Below are positions 1-7,725 of a DNA stretch of 42,524 nt, in pieces (within the stretch, counting starts at the first letter, position 1; every line of letters begins with the position of its first letter). The notes beneath the pieces were generated by a model. That model worked only from the letters and a program-made list of their open reading frames with translations. It made no database searches and was not told the origin of the DNA. The stretch is from assembly GCA_019752375.1 (NCBI GenBank), contig JAIEMG010000191.1:1-42524 (forward strand), given 5' to 3'. Position numbers and translations under genes: made by a program. The stretch is from Gemmataceae bacterium (lineage in GTDB: Bacteria; Planctomycetota; Planctomycetia; Gemmatales; Gemmataceae).

Positions 1-37
1 GGCAAGAAGTACCCGCAGAGCGTGCCCGAAGCCGTGG

Positions 38-208
38 TCATCGTGCCGAAGTCGGGTCCAGAAGTACGCTACGAGGTATCGGGTTGCAAAGCACCAAGCC
101 TTCGGTGATGCCGCTCTTGCGCACGATCTCCTCGACCTGGGGCGTGATGTTCTCGAACGCCATGCGCGCCGGGAGGTTGTAGGTCAGGTATTCGGTGTGG
201 GATTTCAT
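38..208 (-). pseudogene. Truncated YjbQ/UPF0047-family protein
   Basis: The frame starts at ATG 208 and stops after 56 codons. The first ~42 residues ([11 protein letters not shown], then [14 protein letters not shown] and EGLVLCN) match the N-terminus of the YjbQ (UPF0047) family as I remember it; members are usually about 130-140 residues. Where the family continues with an NAMHITAS-like stretch, this frame turns into unrelated residues (PIPRSVLL) and soon stops. Similarity therefore breaks near base 85. The plus strand to the left of the break has an open frame entering from the window edge and ending at 108 ([13 protein letters not shown]), which I do not recognise. I infer a gene cut by a rearrangement, or an assembly join. 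Confidence 0.6.
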
Positions 209-398
209 TCCCGTATTTTACACCACTCGGTCGCGTCGTGATGGCTCGCCTCCGCGGCCTGCCTGCGGGGGAAAGTCATACTTGCCCTTTTGTCCCATTT
301 TGCTGCCGGGACTGTCACGCCGCAAGTCGGCCTGCGTATCTATGGGCGACGGTGGTGACAATTAACTCCGCAACACTCAAAAAGAGGGAGACCGAGTC

Positions 399-947
399 AT
401 GAAGTTCTGCAGCAGGCTGGTTCTCGCCGCGATTCTGGCCCTTGGTTTCGCGGGCCTCGCCGACGCCAACCCGCACCCGACCGAGGCCACCAAGGTCAGC
501 AATGGCACGATCACCGATGAGCATCTGGGCAAGATGCTCGAAGACATGGGCTTCGAGACCAAGCCCGGAACGTATAACAACGGTGCTCGCTACTACGACA
601 TCGTCGTCTCGGGCAAGGACCTCGACATCCCGATTCGCATTGGCCTGAGCCCGAACAAGCGGACGATCTGGCTGATGTGCCGCTTGAATGAGGTCCCGGC
701 CGACGTGACCGTGGATCAGATGAAGGCCGTCCTTGCGGCGGTCAACAGCAAGACCGGCAAAATGCAATTCCGCCTGACCGGAAACTCGCTGAAAGCCGAC
801 CAGCCCATGGACAACTTCGGGGTCACGACGACCCGGCTGAAGCGCGAGATCGACGACTTCGTGGCCGCCCTTAACGACACCGCCGACATCTGGGGCTTCA
901 AGAAGCCGGTCCCAAAGACCGAGACGGCGGGCTCCAAGACCAGGTAA
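399..947 (+). CDS. Small exported protein of unknown function
   Basis: This 182-residue protein starts at ATG 399 behind a purine-rich ribosome site (AGAGGGAG). Residues 1-23 form a clear signal peptide with an AxA-type cleavage site before NPHP. The mature part alternates predicted helix and strand: TITDEHLGKMLEDMGF, then YYDIVVSGKDLDIPIRIGLSPNKR, then a helical DVTVDQMKAVLAAVNS segment. This pattern recalls the YbjN / type III chaperone-like fold, but that is an impression only. There are no cysteines in the mature part apart from one (LMCRL) and no catalytic motif. It stands alone, with no co-directional neighbour closer than 5 kb. Probably a periplasmic or surface protein; function unknown. 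Confidence 0.85.
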   Translation: MKFCSRLVLAAILALGFAGLADANPHPTEATKVSNGTITDEHLGKMLEDMGFETKPGTYNNGARYYDIVVSGKDLDIPIRIGLSPNKRTIWLMCRLNEVPADVTVDQMKAVLAAVNSKTGKMQFRLTGNSLKADQPMDNFGVTTTRLKREIDDFVAALNDTADIWGFKKPVPKTETAGSKTR

Positions 948-1244
948 TTCCCCGTATCGCTGGCGGCGGGTGCGGTCGCGACGCGTCCTCACTCGCCGCC
1001 AGCGTTTTTCTCCGTGCAGCCCTCCGCGGTCTGGACGTCTTGGCACTGCAGCCCCGCTTTGCCTTTGAGCCGATGGATCGGTTCTTCACTCGACCCTCGC
1101 TCATACGCTCTCCCGCGATTCGGCTCAACTCAGTCCCTGTGTTCGACACAAAAGCTCGTTCTGCATGGTCGGTCCAAGCAAGGCCGCACCACAGGACGCG
1201 AAGGTGCGGACAGCGAGGAAGTCGGCACATCGAGAGCTCGGCAC
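948..1244. other. Intergenic stretch without a supported gene
   Basis: Between the exported protein and the small membrane protein. Open frames here are short, lack ribosome sites and have arginine/serine-rich translations typical of antisense noise. No strong hairpin or repeat was seen. Confidence 0.5.
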
Positions 1245-1436
1245 TCATTGCCGGGCGGGGCCAATGGCGGTGATTGCCACAAGAACGCCGACCACGAGAA
1301 TGCCGCCCGCCACCCACAGTAATTTTCGGTCAGAAGTACGCTGGCATCGCTCAGGTGCCCACCAAGCGACGCACACGACTGGCACCGCGAATAGGCAGAT
1401 GACAAGTCCTTCTCGCCAGAACGAGTAGTAGGGCAT
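1245..1436 (-). CDS. Small two-helix membrane protein
   Basis: A 63-residue frame with two hydrophobic segments, about residues 9-26 (GLVICLFAVPVVCVAWW) and 39-60 (LLWVAGGILVVGVLVAIT), joined by a charged loop (PERCQRTSDRK). The start ATG at 1436 has an excellent ribosome site, GGGAGGTGA, seven bases upstream, which is the main reason for calling it a gene. It lies 69 bases downstream of the HTH/pRiA4b-like gene on the same strand and may be the last gene of that group. No homologue is recognised; role unknown. Confidence 0.6.
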   Translation of the reverse strand: MPYYSFWREGLVICLFAVPVVCVAWWAPERCQRTSDRKLLWVAGGILVVGVLVAITAIGPARQ

Positions 1437-1505
1437 CGGGTATCACCTCCCACCGTCCACTGCGCTCCGGATCGCTCACCGAGCGGAAACTTTCACGTCG
1501 TGCCG

Positions 1506-2261
1506 CTATTTGCCGCCATACTGGGGTGGCGATTTTCCCACGCGCTTGATCACGCGCGGGTAAGTTACGGTCGGGATCGCTTGCTCGATCCGCTCCACTT
1601 GAACCTGATGGAACCAGTCGTCGCCGAAGTCGAACCAGTAGCCGAAGACGCGTTCCGGCTTCAGATCCAGATCGTCCAGGTGGGTCTTCCGTGCGTCGCA
1701 GTCCTTTTTCTTCTTTTTCGTCGAATCCGGCATGCCGTAGTTGGGCCCTTTGGGATCGAACGGACGTTTGCCGAATTGAAACTCATACAAATGCTCGTCC
1801 CGGCGGTCGTACGCCTCGAAAATGGCGTGATGCAGATCTTCAAGCGTTTGATCGCCGCGGATTTCGATCACCCGACTGATTTCCTTGCCGGCGAACTTCT
1901 CACCGACGGGCCCACCCTGCAAGAAGACCGACAGCACGTACAAATTCGCCGGTGGCGCCGGCGCGACCTCTGCAACGCGGCTCGGGGTACTCGCCGGTCG
2001 CGAGGGGCTCGGCGTTGACTTGCGGTTGTTCCACGGCGGAATCTCGTCCTCCGGAAGCAAAATCCGGATCGAACGCGCCTGTCCCGGCGAGCGCAGGATC
2101 AGCCCTTTCTTCTCCAGCATCTTCACCATCTGGTTCACGGAGGGTAGCGAGACGCACATGGCGGCCGCCATCTCGGATTCGGCGGGCGGAAATCCGTGCA
2201 AGTTGATGTAAGCGTGGATGAACGCCAGATACCGGCCTTGGGTAGGAGTGAATTTCGCCAT
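1506..2261 (-). CDS. HTH protein with pRiA4b ORF-3-like domain
   Basis: This 251-residue protein has two parts. Residues 1-70 (TPTQGRYLAFIHAYINLHG, then SEMAAAMCVSLPSVNQMVKM and LEKKGLILR) look like a winged helix-turn-helix of the LexA N-terminal type. After a Pro/Ser-rich linker (about 75-105), residues 106-245 resemble the plasmid pRiA4b ORF-3 family: LYVLSVFLQGG, TLEDLHHAIFEAYDRRDEHLYEFQFG, RVFGYWFDFGDDWFHQVQVE. I chose ATG 2261 because GGAAGGG lies just upstream and the helix begins at once; the frame stays open further upstream but with non-family sequence. It follows the 2336-3346 gene by 74 bases, so the two are probably co-transcribed. Fusion of a DNA-binding domain to this domain suggests a sequence-specific regulator; its target is unknown. 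Confidence 0.8.
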   Translation of the reverse strand: MAKFTPTQGRYLAFIHAYINLHGFPPAESEMAAAMCVSLPSVNQMVKMLEKKGLILRSPGQARSIRILLPEDEIPPWNNRKSTPSPSRPASTPSRVAEVAPAPPANLYVLSVFLQGGPVGEKFAGKEISRVIEIRGDQTLEDLHHAIFEAYDRRDEHLYEFQFGKRPFDPKGPNYGMPDSTKKKKKDCDARKTHLDDLDLKPERVFGYWFDFGDDWFHQVQVERIEQAIPTVTYPRVIKRVGKSPPQYGGK

Positions 2262-2335
2262 GCTTGCCCTTCCGCCGAGCGTTTTCAGCCAAGCATACAG
2301 GCGCGCTGTTGCGTCGCAAATCCCCATCGCTTGGG

Positions 2336-3346
2336 TTAGCCCCGAATCCAACGCAGGATCAGTGGCAGCGGAGGGCCCGTGGGAAGTGTAACTTCGACCT
2401 CGAGCGGTTTGGCGCTGCCTCGCGTCCGGGTTTTCAGGAACTTTAGAATCGCCCGCAGGCATCCGTCCAGCAGGCGGAGTTCCCAGTCCAGAGGCGGCCG
2501 CATGCGTGGGCCCGGTTCCTGACAAAAGACGAGCGGGTATGCCCGCGGTCCGGCCAACGGCAGCTGGTACTGCTCGACCACTTCCAGGTCCGAGTCAATC
2601 ATCGCTTTCTTGCCGCCAAACACAATGGCCATGGCGGTCGCCGCGCGAGCCTTCCGGTCGGTCAGCTTTCCCTGATCAATCAAGTGGACGGTTTCCAGGC
2701 TCTCGGACAGGGCCAGTCCTCGCGTTGTTCCGCGCGCGCCCGTGATCGCCGCGTACCATGGCCCGTTGGTGGATGCCGGCCACTCCACCTGGATCGGCGC
2801 TGTCGCGTTCTTCCACGGCATGCGGCGGCAGAAAACCGCTGCCGACTGGAAGAGGCTGCGAACCATTGGAGGCGTCACACCCGGCATGTCCAGCAGGCAG
2901 CGGGCGTATCCCTCGCCATCGTCCTCATTCAACTGTTCAAATAAAGCGTCGATCAGGTCCAGGTCGTCCACGACGGTCACGTCGACGCCTACGGTGCGCA
3001 GCAACGGGCCAAGGCCTCGCAATGGGCGGTCGGCTCGCAATTGGAACTGCCCAGGTCGGTAGGCCAGCCCGTCCTCGGGATGAAGCATCGCCTCGACCAG
3101 AACAGAGTGGATGCTTCGCACGGTGGGCCGCTCGTCGGTCCGTGCAATGGCTACAACAGCGGCGTCGGCCTCGCTGACCACAGCGATGACCCAGCGGCGG
3201 ATGCTCTTGTCCGATAGCGTTGCCTCGACAGGTCGGACGTCGATCTGCCAGGTGTCGTCTCGGCGTGGCAGCCGCTTCAGCTGATCGCTGATTCGGGACG
3301 AGCGGCGCTTCTTCGGCTGTTTCGCTTGGGGCTTCGGGGCCATCAT
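2336..3346 (-). CDS. Uncharacterised protein, DUF6930/DUF7309-like
   Basis: This 336-residue cytoplasmic protein has a basic start (PKPQAKQPKKRRSSR), no signal peptide and no membrane segment. A central WYAAITGARGTTRGLALSES segment resembles proteins I recall as DUF6930/DUF7309, which sometimes accompany pRiA4b ORF-3 domains; the assignment is tentative. Other conserved-looking parts are TWQIDVRPVEA near residue 32 and a C-terminal WELRLLDGCLRAILKFLKTR. ATG 3346 (or 3343) is preceded by AGGAAG. The pRiA4b-like gene follows 74 bases downstream on the same strand, which supports a shared role. Another frame ending in EELQEVR has its TGA overlapping the ATGATG start; see findings. Confidence 0.7.
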   Translation of the reverse strand: MMAPKPQAKQPKKRRSSRISDQLKRLPRRDDTWQIDVRPVEATLSDKSIRRWVIAVVSEADAAVVAIARTDERPTVRSIHSVLVEAMLHPEDGLAYRPGQFQLRADRPLRGLGPLLRTVGVDVTVVDDLDLIDALFEQLNEDDGEGYARCLLDMPGVTPPMVRSLFQSAAVFCRRMPWKNATAPIQVEWPASTNGPWYAAITGARGTTRGLALSESLETVHLIDQGKLTDRKARAATAMAIVFGGKKAMIDSDLEVVEQYQLPLAGPRAYPLVFCQEPGPRMRPPLDWELRLLDGCLRAILKFLKTRTRGSAKPLEVEVTLPTGPPLPLILRWIRG

Positions 3347-3527
3347 CGAACTTCCTGCAGCTCTTCGCTTACGGCCTCCAGGTCGAGCTTCTCGAGATCG
3401 AACTCGCTCCCGACCTGCTCGTAACTTGTTCCACTATTTTACGAAAGCGCCGCCATTGACGGCAGCGTGCCCGGGACTTGAAGCCCTGCCGACAACGGAG
3501 GATCGAACCATGCAGACGGGAAGTGTG

Positions 3528-4577
3528 TCATGGCGTGATCCGGCCATCGCCTGGACGCAGTCTCTCCGCCATCGTCTGCAGGTCGCGTGCCAGGGCACGG
3601 ACGCTGAAATAGAACGTGCAGAACCGTAACACTTCATCGATCGAGAATTCGCGCGTCGCGTGCTGTTGGCGCAAGCGCGCGAATTCCGCATCCACCGCGG
3701 CGACTGCTTGCTCCAGGTCCGGCCTCGGTGGCAGGTCCTGTTCGCCCCGCATGGCCTGCGCCAGCCAGGCGAAGGCGTCGGCGCTGACCTGAATGAGACG
3801 GGTCAGGTGGGGTTCCAGCTTCAAGTAGTAAGCATCTTGCAGTCGGTCGCGGGCTGCGGCGTCCACGGCCAGGACGCGGACGCGGGAGTCCTGCACCTGA
3901 CCAACCAGCATCGGCAGGGCTGCGTCTTCCTCGCGGTGGCCCATGGGCTCGCTCTTCACGTCTTGAAGCAGATCCAGGGCGCGGCGCAATTCGAGCCGAC
4001 TCGCTTCGCGCACGGCCTCCACCTTTGTTGGCACATAATCGCCGTCAAGGTATGCGGTCGCCGCGGTGCGGTAAAACTCGCCACACGTTCGCAGAGTGTC
4101 GGCCAACGCATGGCGCAATTCTCGACCTGCGCGCGAGGGCAAGACTAGTATCTGCACGGCCAGTGCCATGCCGATGCCCGTGACGATGTCGAGGAAGCGC
4201 TGCCAACCCATCTCCCACGGGGCCGAGCCACGGACGCCGAGCATGACCACGGCGGTGGTGGCGCCGGCCAGGCGCAAGCTTTCAGGCCAGTTCAACCGCG
4301 AGCAGACCAGGACAGTCAGGCCGACCGCCATACCCAAGCTCAGGATATTGACGCCGACCAGCCACGCGGACAGCACGCCGATGAGAGCGCCGATGGCCGT
4401 GCCCTGAATGCGGTTGGCGGACGCCTTGAACGAACTGCCCAGGTTCGATTGCATCACGATGACAGCCGACACCACGGCCCAGATCTCGTTCGACGTGTCG
4501 GACAGCGCCAGTATACGGTAAAAGAGCAACGTGAGGGCGGCTGCGATGGCGGTCTTCAGTGCGTGCTTGGCGGACAT
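3528..4577 (-). CDS. FUSC-family inner-membrane protein
   Basis: This 349-residue protein begins with several hydrophobic helices (about residues 8-160): ALKTAIAAALTLLFYRILAL, IWAVVSAVIVMQSNLGSSFK, RIQGTAIGALIGVLSAWLVG, LGMAVGLTVLVCSRL and FLDIVTGIGMALAVQILVLP. The rest is a soluble, largely helical domain. The V(I)VMQ segment followed by a second G/A-rich helix pair is typical of FUSC / aromatic-acid exporter (ArAE) half-length proteins, which are linked to efflux of aromatic acids or fusaric acid. The substrate cannot be told from sequence. The start at 4577 lacks a good ribosome site. It lies 73 bases downstream of the metallophosphoesterase gene on the same strand, and co-transcription is possible. 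Confidence 0.85.
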   Translation of the reverse strand: MSAKHALKTAIAAALTLLFYRILALSDTSNEIWAVVSAVIVMQSNLGSSFKASANRIQGTAIGALIGVLSAWLVGVNILSLGMAVGLTVLVCSRLNWPESLRLAGATTAVVMLGVRGSAPWEMGWQRFLDIVTGIGMALAVQILVLPSRAGRELRHALADTLRTCGEFYRTAATAYLDGDYVPTKVEAVREASRLELRRALDLLQDVKSEPMGHREEDAALPMLVGQVQDSRVRVLAVDAAARDRLQDAYYLKLEPHLTRLIQVSADAFAWLAQAMRGEQDLPPRPDLEQAVAAVDAEFARLRQQHATREFSIDEVLRFCTFYFSVRALARDLQTMAERLRPGDGRITP

Positions 4578-4650
4578 GGTCGTACCAAAGAGGAAGAGCC
4601 GCCCCGGCGTCGGCCTGGAGCGGCCCTCGGAGTCTTCAGTCTTTCTACGC

Positions 4651-5943
4651 TCATTTCGCCTCGACGGGCGGGTCCTTCTTCATCTCGAACGTGAAGTCAT
4701 TGATGCCCGCCTTGACCGTGGCCTTCAGGCTGGTGGTCTCCGGCTTGGAGTAGCTCTCCGGAAGCCAGTTCGGCCCCGGCGTGCCCTCGGCGGTGTAGAA
4801 CGGCTTGCGCCACACCACGGTGACCACGTGGTCGCCGGCCGGGGCGCCGTCGTTGGGGCCATAAGAGCTGAGGGTAAACGTACCGTCCGGCTCGACCAGG
4901 CCGTCGGCGACGCGCTGCGTCTTCTTGTCGGCGGGATTGATGAGGTAGAACGTGACCATGGCGCCCGGCGTCGGGCTGCCCTCGAAGTGGAGCTTGCCGC
5001 GCGTCGGATACGGGGGCTTGCGATTGTTCGCGACCACGCCGGGTTCGTCGGTGACGGGTCGCGTCATGTTCTCGCTGTAGATGCCGTCGAGCAGGATGTT
5101 GGCCAGCACCGGGCCTTCGCGCTTCATGGTCACCCAGACGATATGATCGAATTCGCCGTAATCGACGCCGCGCATCTTGCTGCCGCCGCCGGTCGTGGCC
5201 AGTTGATAATAGGACTGGCCGTTGCGGACGAACTTTTGATAGCGATGCACGTGCCCGGCGAAAACCGTGTACGGACGGCCCGCCATCTGCCCTTCGATTT
5301 CAAGCCAGCCGTTCTTGGCCACGTTGGCCTGCGACCAGAGTGGCCGATGCAGGGCCACGACCGTCCAGCGCACATTGCGATTCTGTTCCAACACGCCTTT
5401 GAAGTAGGCCACCTGCTCCGGTCCGATGCCGCCGTCCTTTCCCGGCGGGTCATCGGCGTTCAGGCAGAGGAACAGGACATTGCGATAAACGAAGTGATAG
5501 TAACGCCGGCCGAACTTCTCCTTCCAGAGTTTCTCCTCGTACTCGTTGGCCACGTCGTGGTTGCCGGGCACGTAGAAGAACGGCATCTGGAGCCTGCCGA
5601 CGAAACCCTGAAACTCCTTCCACTCGTCATGCAGCTTGGCGGCGTCGTCTTCCTTCTTGTATCCCTCGATGAGGTCGCCAACCGAGAGCACGAACTCCGG
5701 CTGCATGAGGTTCAACTGCGCCACGGCCTGCGAAAAGACCCGGGCGCGGTGGCCGCCGGTGCGATCGCTGACGATGGCGAACTTGAAGTCGGCCGGATCG
5801 TTGTTCAGCCGCAGGTTCGTCCAGGGATTACGCTCTTCGGTGACGATCTGCAGCTCACCGTTGGTCGGGACTTGATTCGCGGAGAAGGCAGCCGCGGCGA
5901 TCACCAGACAGACGGTCAGGCCGGCGAGGAGAAGGCGTTTCAT
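4651..5943 (-). CDS. Exported calcineurin-like metallophosphoesterase
   Basis: This 430-residue protein has an N-terminal signal peptide (about 1-22, KRLLLAGLTVCLVIAAAAFS). The calcineurin-like core follows with its motifs in order: AIVSDRTGG (about 57-65), LSVGDLIEG, VPGNHD, VVALHRPLW and FAGHVHRYQ. In the first motif the usual D-x-H reads D-R-T, so one metal-binding histidine is replaced, while the others are intact. A C-terminal domain of about 110 residues (GKLHFEGSPTPGAMVTFYL to KAGINDFTFEM) looks like the beta-sandwich carboxypeptidase-regulatory-like domains often appended to planctomycete exported proteins. It probably hydrolyses phosphoesters in the periplasm or at the surface; substrate unknown. 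ATG 5943 has GGAG ten bases upstream. Confidence 0.88.
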   Translation of the reverse strand: MKRLLLAGLTVCLVIAAAAFSANQVPTNGELQIVTEERNPWTNLRLNNDPADFKFAIVSDRTGGHRARVFSQAVAQLNLMQPEFVLSVGDLIEGYKKEDDAAKLHDEWKEFQGFVGRLQMPFFYVPGNHDVANEYEEKLWKEKFGRRYYHFVYRNVLFLCLNADDPPGKDGGIGPEQVAYFKGVLEQNRNVRWTVVALHRPLWSQANVAKNGWLEIEGQMAGRPYTVFAGHVHRYQKFVRNGQSYYQLATTGGGSKMRGVDYGEFDHIVWVTMKREGPVLANILLDGIYSENMTRPVTDEPGVVANNRKPPYPTRGKLHFEGSPTPGAMVTFYLINPADKKTQRVADGLVEPDGTFTLSSYGPNDGAPAGDHVVTVVWRKPFYTAEGTPGPNWLPESYSKPETTSLKATVKAGINDFTFEMKKDPPVEAK

Positions 5944-6296
5944 GGTGCGGTTACTCCGATGGAAACGAGCGGTGCGCCAGCAAGGGTGAGTGTCAGAATA
6001 ACAATGCGAAAAGTAGGAAGGCAGGGAAAAGAGGGAAATTCACGAAATGTTCGTGCTCTGTCGATCGGTACTGATAGGCCCTGGAAGACGTCGAAAAATC
6101 GGAAGAATCGGCAAGCCTGTTCCTTCGACGCTGTTCAGCAAAATCCTCAATCTGCGTCAAATCGTTGCCGATGATAAGGGTGGCGTTTCCCGCACACCCG
6201 GCAATCCAATGCGCGACCCACCGCTGGCCCTCCTTCTGCCCCGCTCGCTCCCGCCGACTGGTGCCAGCTTCATGAATAATTCAAGTGAGGATATCG
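5944..6296. other. Divergent intergenic region
   Basis: This region separates the metallophosphoesterase (minus) from the lipoprotein gene (plus), so it must hold promoters or leaders for both. I see no confident -35/-10 pair, no long hairpin and no supported small gene. Confidence 0.5.
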
Positions 6297-6932
6297 ATGA
6301 ACCGCTACTCGCTAGGACGGTGGCTTGGCTCCTGCTTGCTCGGCCCGGTCCTGCTGGCCGGCTGCAGTCACACGGCCTCGCAGAATTCGACGACTGCCTC
6401 GTTGAAACCCTCGCCGGCGCCGCGAGGGAACTACCACGCCATCGCGACTTCCCCGACTCGGGACCGCGGCGCGACGGCCGTCCCCCAACCATCCGCCGTG
6501 CCTTCGGCGGTGGTCAGTCAAGTACCACTGGCCCCGTCGGCCGGTACCGAAGCAGTCGAGCAACCGGCCGTAGCATCGATTGTTCCGGTGGCCCATACCG
6601 AAGCTCCGCCGGAACCCGCTCCCAAGAAACCCGAACCCGCCGCCGTGACTCTGCCCCCAGTGCGTCTGGGGCACAGCGACGACTATCGATGGCTGATGGG
6701 GCAAGTCGAACATACTCGCCTGGGCCGGGGCTGGCGCTTGCGGTACGCGTCGGTGGACGAGGAAGATCGGCACGGCGGCTGCGTGAATCTCACCGGCGAC
6801 AGCGGACTCGGTCGCCTCACGGACGGCCAGTTCATTCGCGTTGAGGGACATTTATCGACGCCGGGTAATGGGACAACGGCGCCGGTCTATCATGTCGACT
6901 CGTGGGAGCCGCTTCCCGGATCGAGCCGCTAA
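6297..6932 (+). CDS. Lipoprotein with DDY-RYASV domain
   Basis: This 211-residue protein has a lipoprotein signal ending in VLLAGC with the acylated cysteine at residue 23. A long Pro/Ala/Ser-rich, disordered-looking stretch (about 24-125) is followed by a compact C-terminal domain (about 128-208): SDDYRWLMGQVEH, WRLRYASVDEEDRHGG, then L-x-DGQFIRVEGHL and YHVDSWEPL. The same domain ends the protein at 7726-8346 (DDYSWITGQ, WVLRYASVGQEDKYGG), so the two are paralogues. The start at ATG 6297 is favoured over GTG 6285 because GTGAGG lies seven bases upstream and the signal sequence then begins normally. Probably a membrane-anchored periplasmic protein; function unknown. Confidence 0.85.
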   Translation: MNRYSLGRWLGSCLLGPVLLAGCSHTASQNSTTASLKPSPAPRGNYHAIATSPTRDRGATAVPQPSAVPSAVVSQVPLAPSAGTEAVEQPAVASIVPVAHTEAPPEPAPKKPEPAAVTLPPVRLGHSDDYRWLMGQVEHTRLGRGWRLRYASVDEEDRHGGCVNLTGDSGLGRLTDGQFIRVEGHLSTPGNGTTAPVYHVDSWEPLPGSSR

Positions 6933-6988
6933 AAACGTCGGCGCTGAATGCCATTCACCTTGGAGAGCGGCAGCATGAAATTGCTCAG

Positions 6989-7048
6989 TGGCACGGACAT
7001 TTCTGTCCGTGCCATCACCCAACTGCACGGACAGAAATATCCGTGCCA
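6989..7048. repeat. Inverted doublet of a hairpin unit (family A)
   Basis: The unit CACGGACATTTCTGTCCGTG (stem of eight, loop TTTC) lies at 6992-7011 within an 11-bp stem. An inverted, slightly degenerate copy (loop GAAA) occupies 7025-7048. The spacer is about 10 bases. The plan matches a REP doublet. Confidence 0.8.
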
Positions 7049-7099
7049 CAGACAGCACGCTTGAGTTGATGGCATCCGCGCCGGTGCTGTCTTGTTGCG

Positions 7100-7160
7100 G
7101 TCAGAGAGTGAGGGTCTTGCTAAGGCTTTCGCCCTTCTTGGCAAGACCTCGCTCTCTGAC
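7100..7160. repeat. Long imperfect inverted repeat
   Basis: Arms 7100-7120 (starts GTCAGAGAGTGAGG) and 7141-7160 (ends CTCTCTGAC) pair with one mismatch and one bulge, and the inside (AAGGCTTTCGCCCTT) adds further pairing. Unlike its neighbours, each arm is not itself a palindrome. Confidence 0.75.
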
Positions 7161-7286
7161 AGAATCGAACGCCTAGCGGGCGTGCCGGATTGTGGCATGT
7201 CCTTCATTTCACACCAGTCGCCGGACATTCACGGCACCTCCCTTCCCGAAAACGATTGCCGTCGCGACACGGCGCGCTCCGTGGGG

Positions 7287-7343
7287 CGGCAGACCTCCAG
7301 GTCTGCTGGTATGGGCCCCACCGGCAGACCTGGAGGTCTGCCG
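7287..7343. repeat. Inverted doublet of a hairpin unit (family B)
   Basis: The unit GGCAGACCTCCAGGTCTGC(C), with stem GGCAGACCT and loop CC, lies at 7288-7306. Its inverted copy with loop GG lies at 7324-7343. The 20-bp outer arms are perfect and the spacer is 17 bases. Confidence 0.85.
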
Positions 7344-7603
7344 CCACGACTTGTTCAAGTCTTGACATCCTCCGCTCCTCACTTTCTCCCGTCACTCCAA
7401 CCTCTCCACTCTTCGACTTGCCGCGAGGCAACGGTGCGGACCGTTCCGCGCACGACAATGTTGCCGAAAGTAACGACGTTGGCGGAAACGCGGCAGGCAA
7501 GGGTTGGTGAACAAATGCCGGAATTGACGGGGACGGGCGAATCCTCGGACAACAGGCAAGATCGCTAAAGGACGCCTGACTGGCAATCCGACTATGAAGG
7601 GTA

Positions 7604-7638
7604 GCCCCGGTGAAATCGCCCCTTGCGGTCACCGGGGC
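7604..7638. other. Hairpin in the leader of the 7726 gene
   Basis: A perfect 10-bp stem, GCCCCGGTGA with TCACCGGGGC, has a 15-base loop. It lies about 90 bases upstream of the GTG start at 7726 and is followed by an A-run, not a T-run, so it is not a standard terminator. It could be a leader structure. Confidence 0.45.
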
Positions 7639-7725
7639 CTTTGCGGAAAAAAACCACCAATGCACGCCGCCTGGTCGCCCTCGGATGGCCCCGGCGGGAT
7701 TTTCTACTCTTGCCCGGAGGATACC

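Noticed and set aside
315-1046. 243-codon minus-strand frame
   Set aside because: Antisense to the exported protein 399-947, which has a signal peptide and a ribosome site.
4531-6174. 547-codon plus-strand open frame
   Set aside because: Antisense to the metallophosphoesterase, whose metal motifs are clear.
6989-7014. Possible sigma-54 promoter (TGGCACG, four bases, TTTCT)
   Set aside because: The match comes from the family A palindrome, the -12 part lacks GC, and no gene start lies at a suitable distance.
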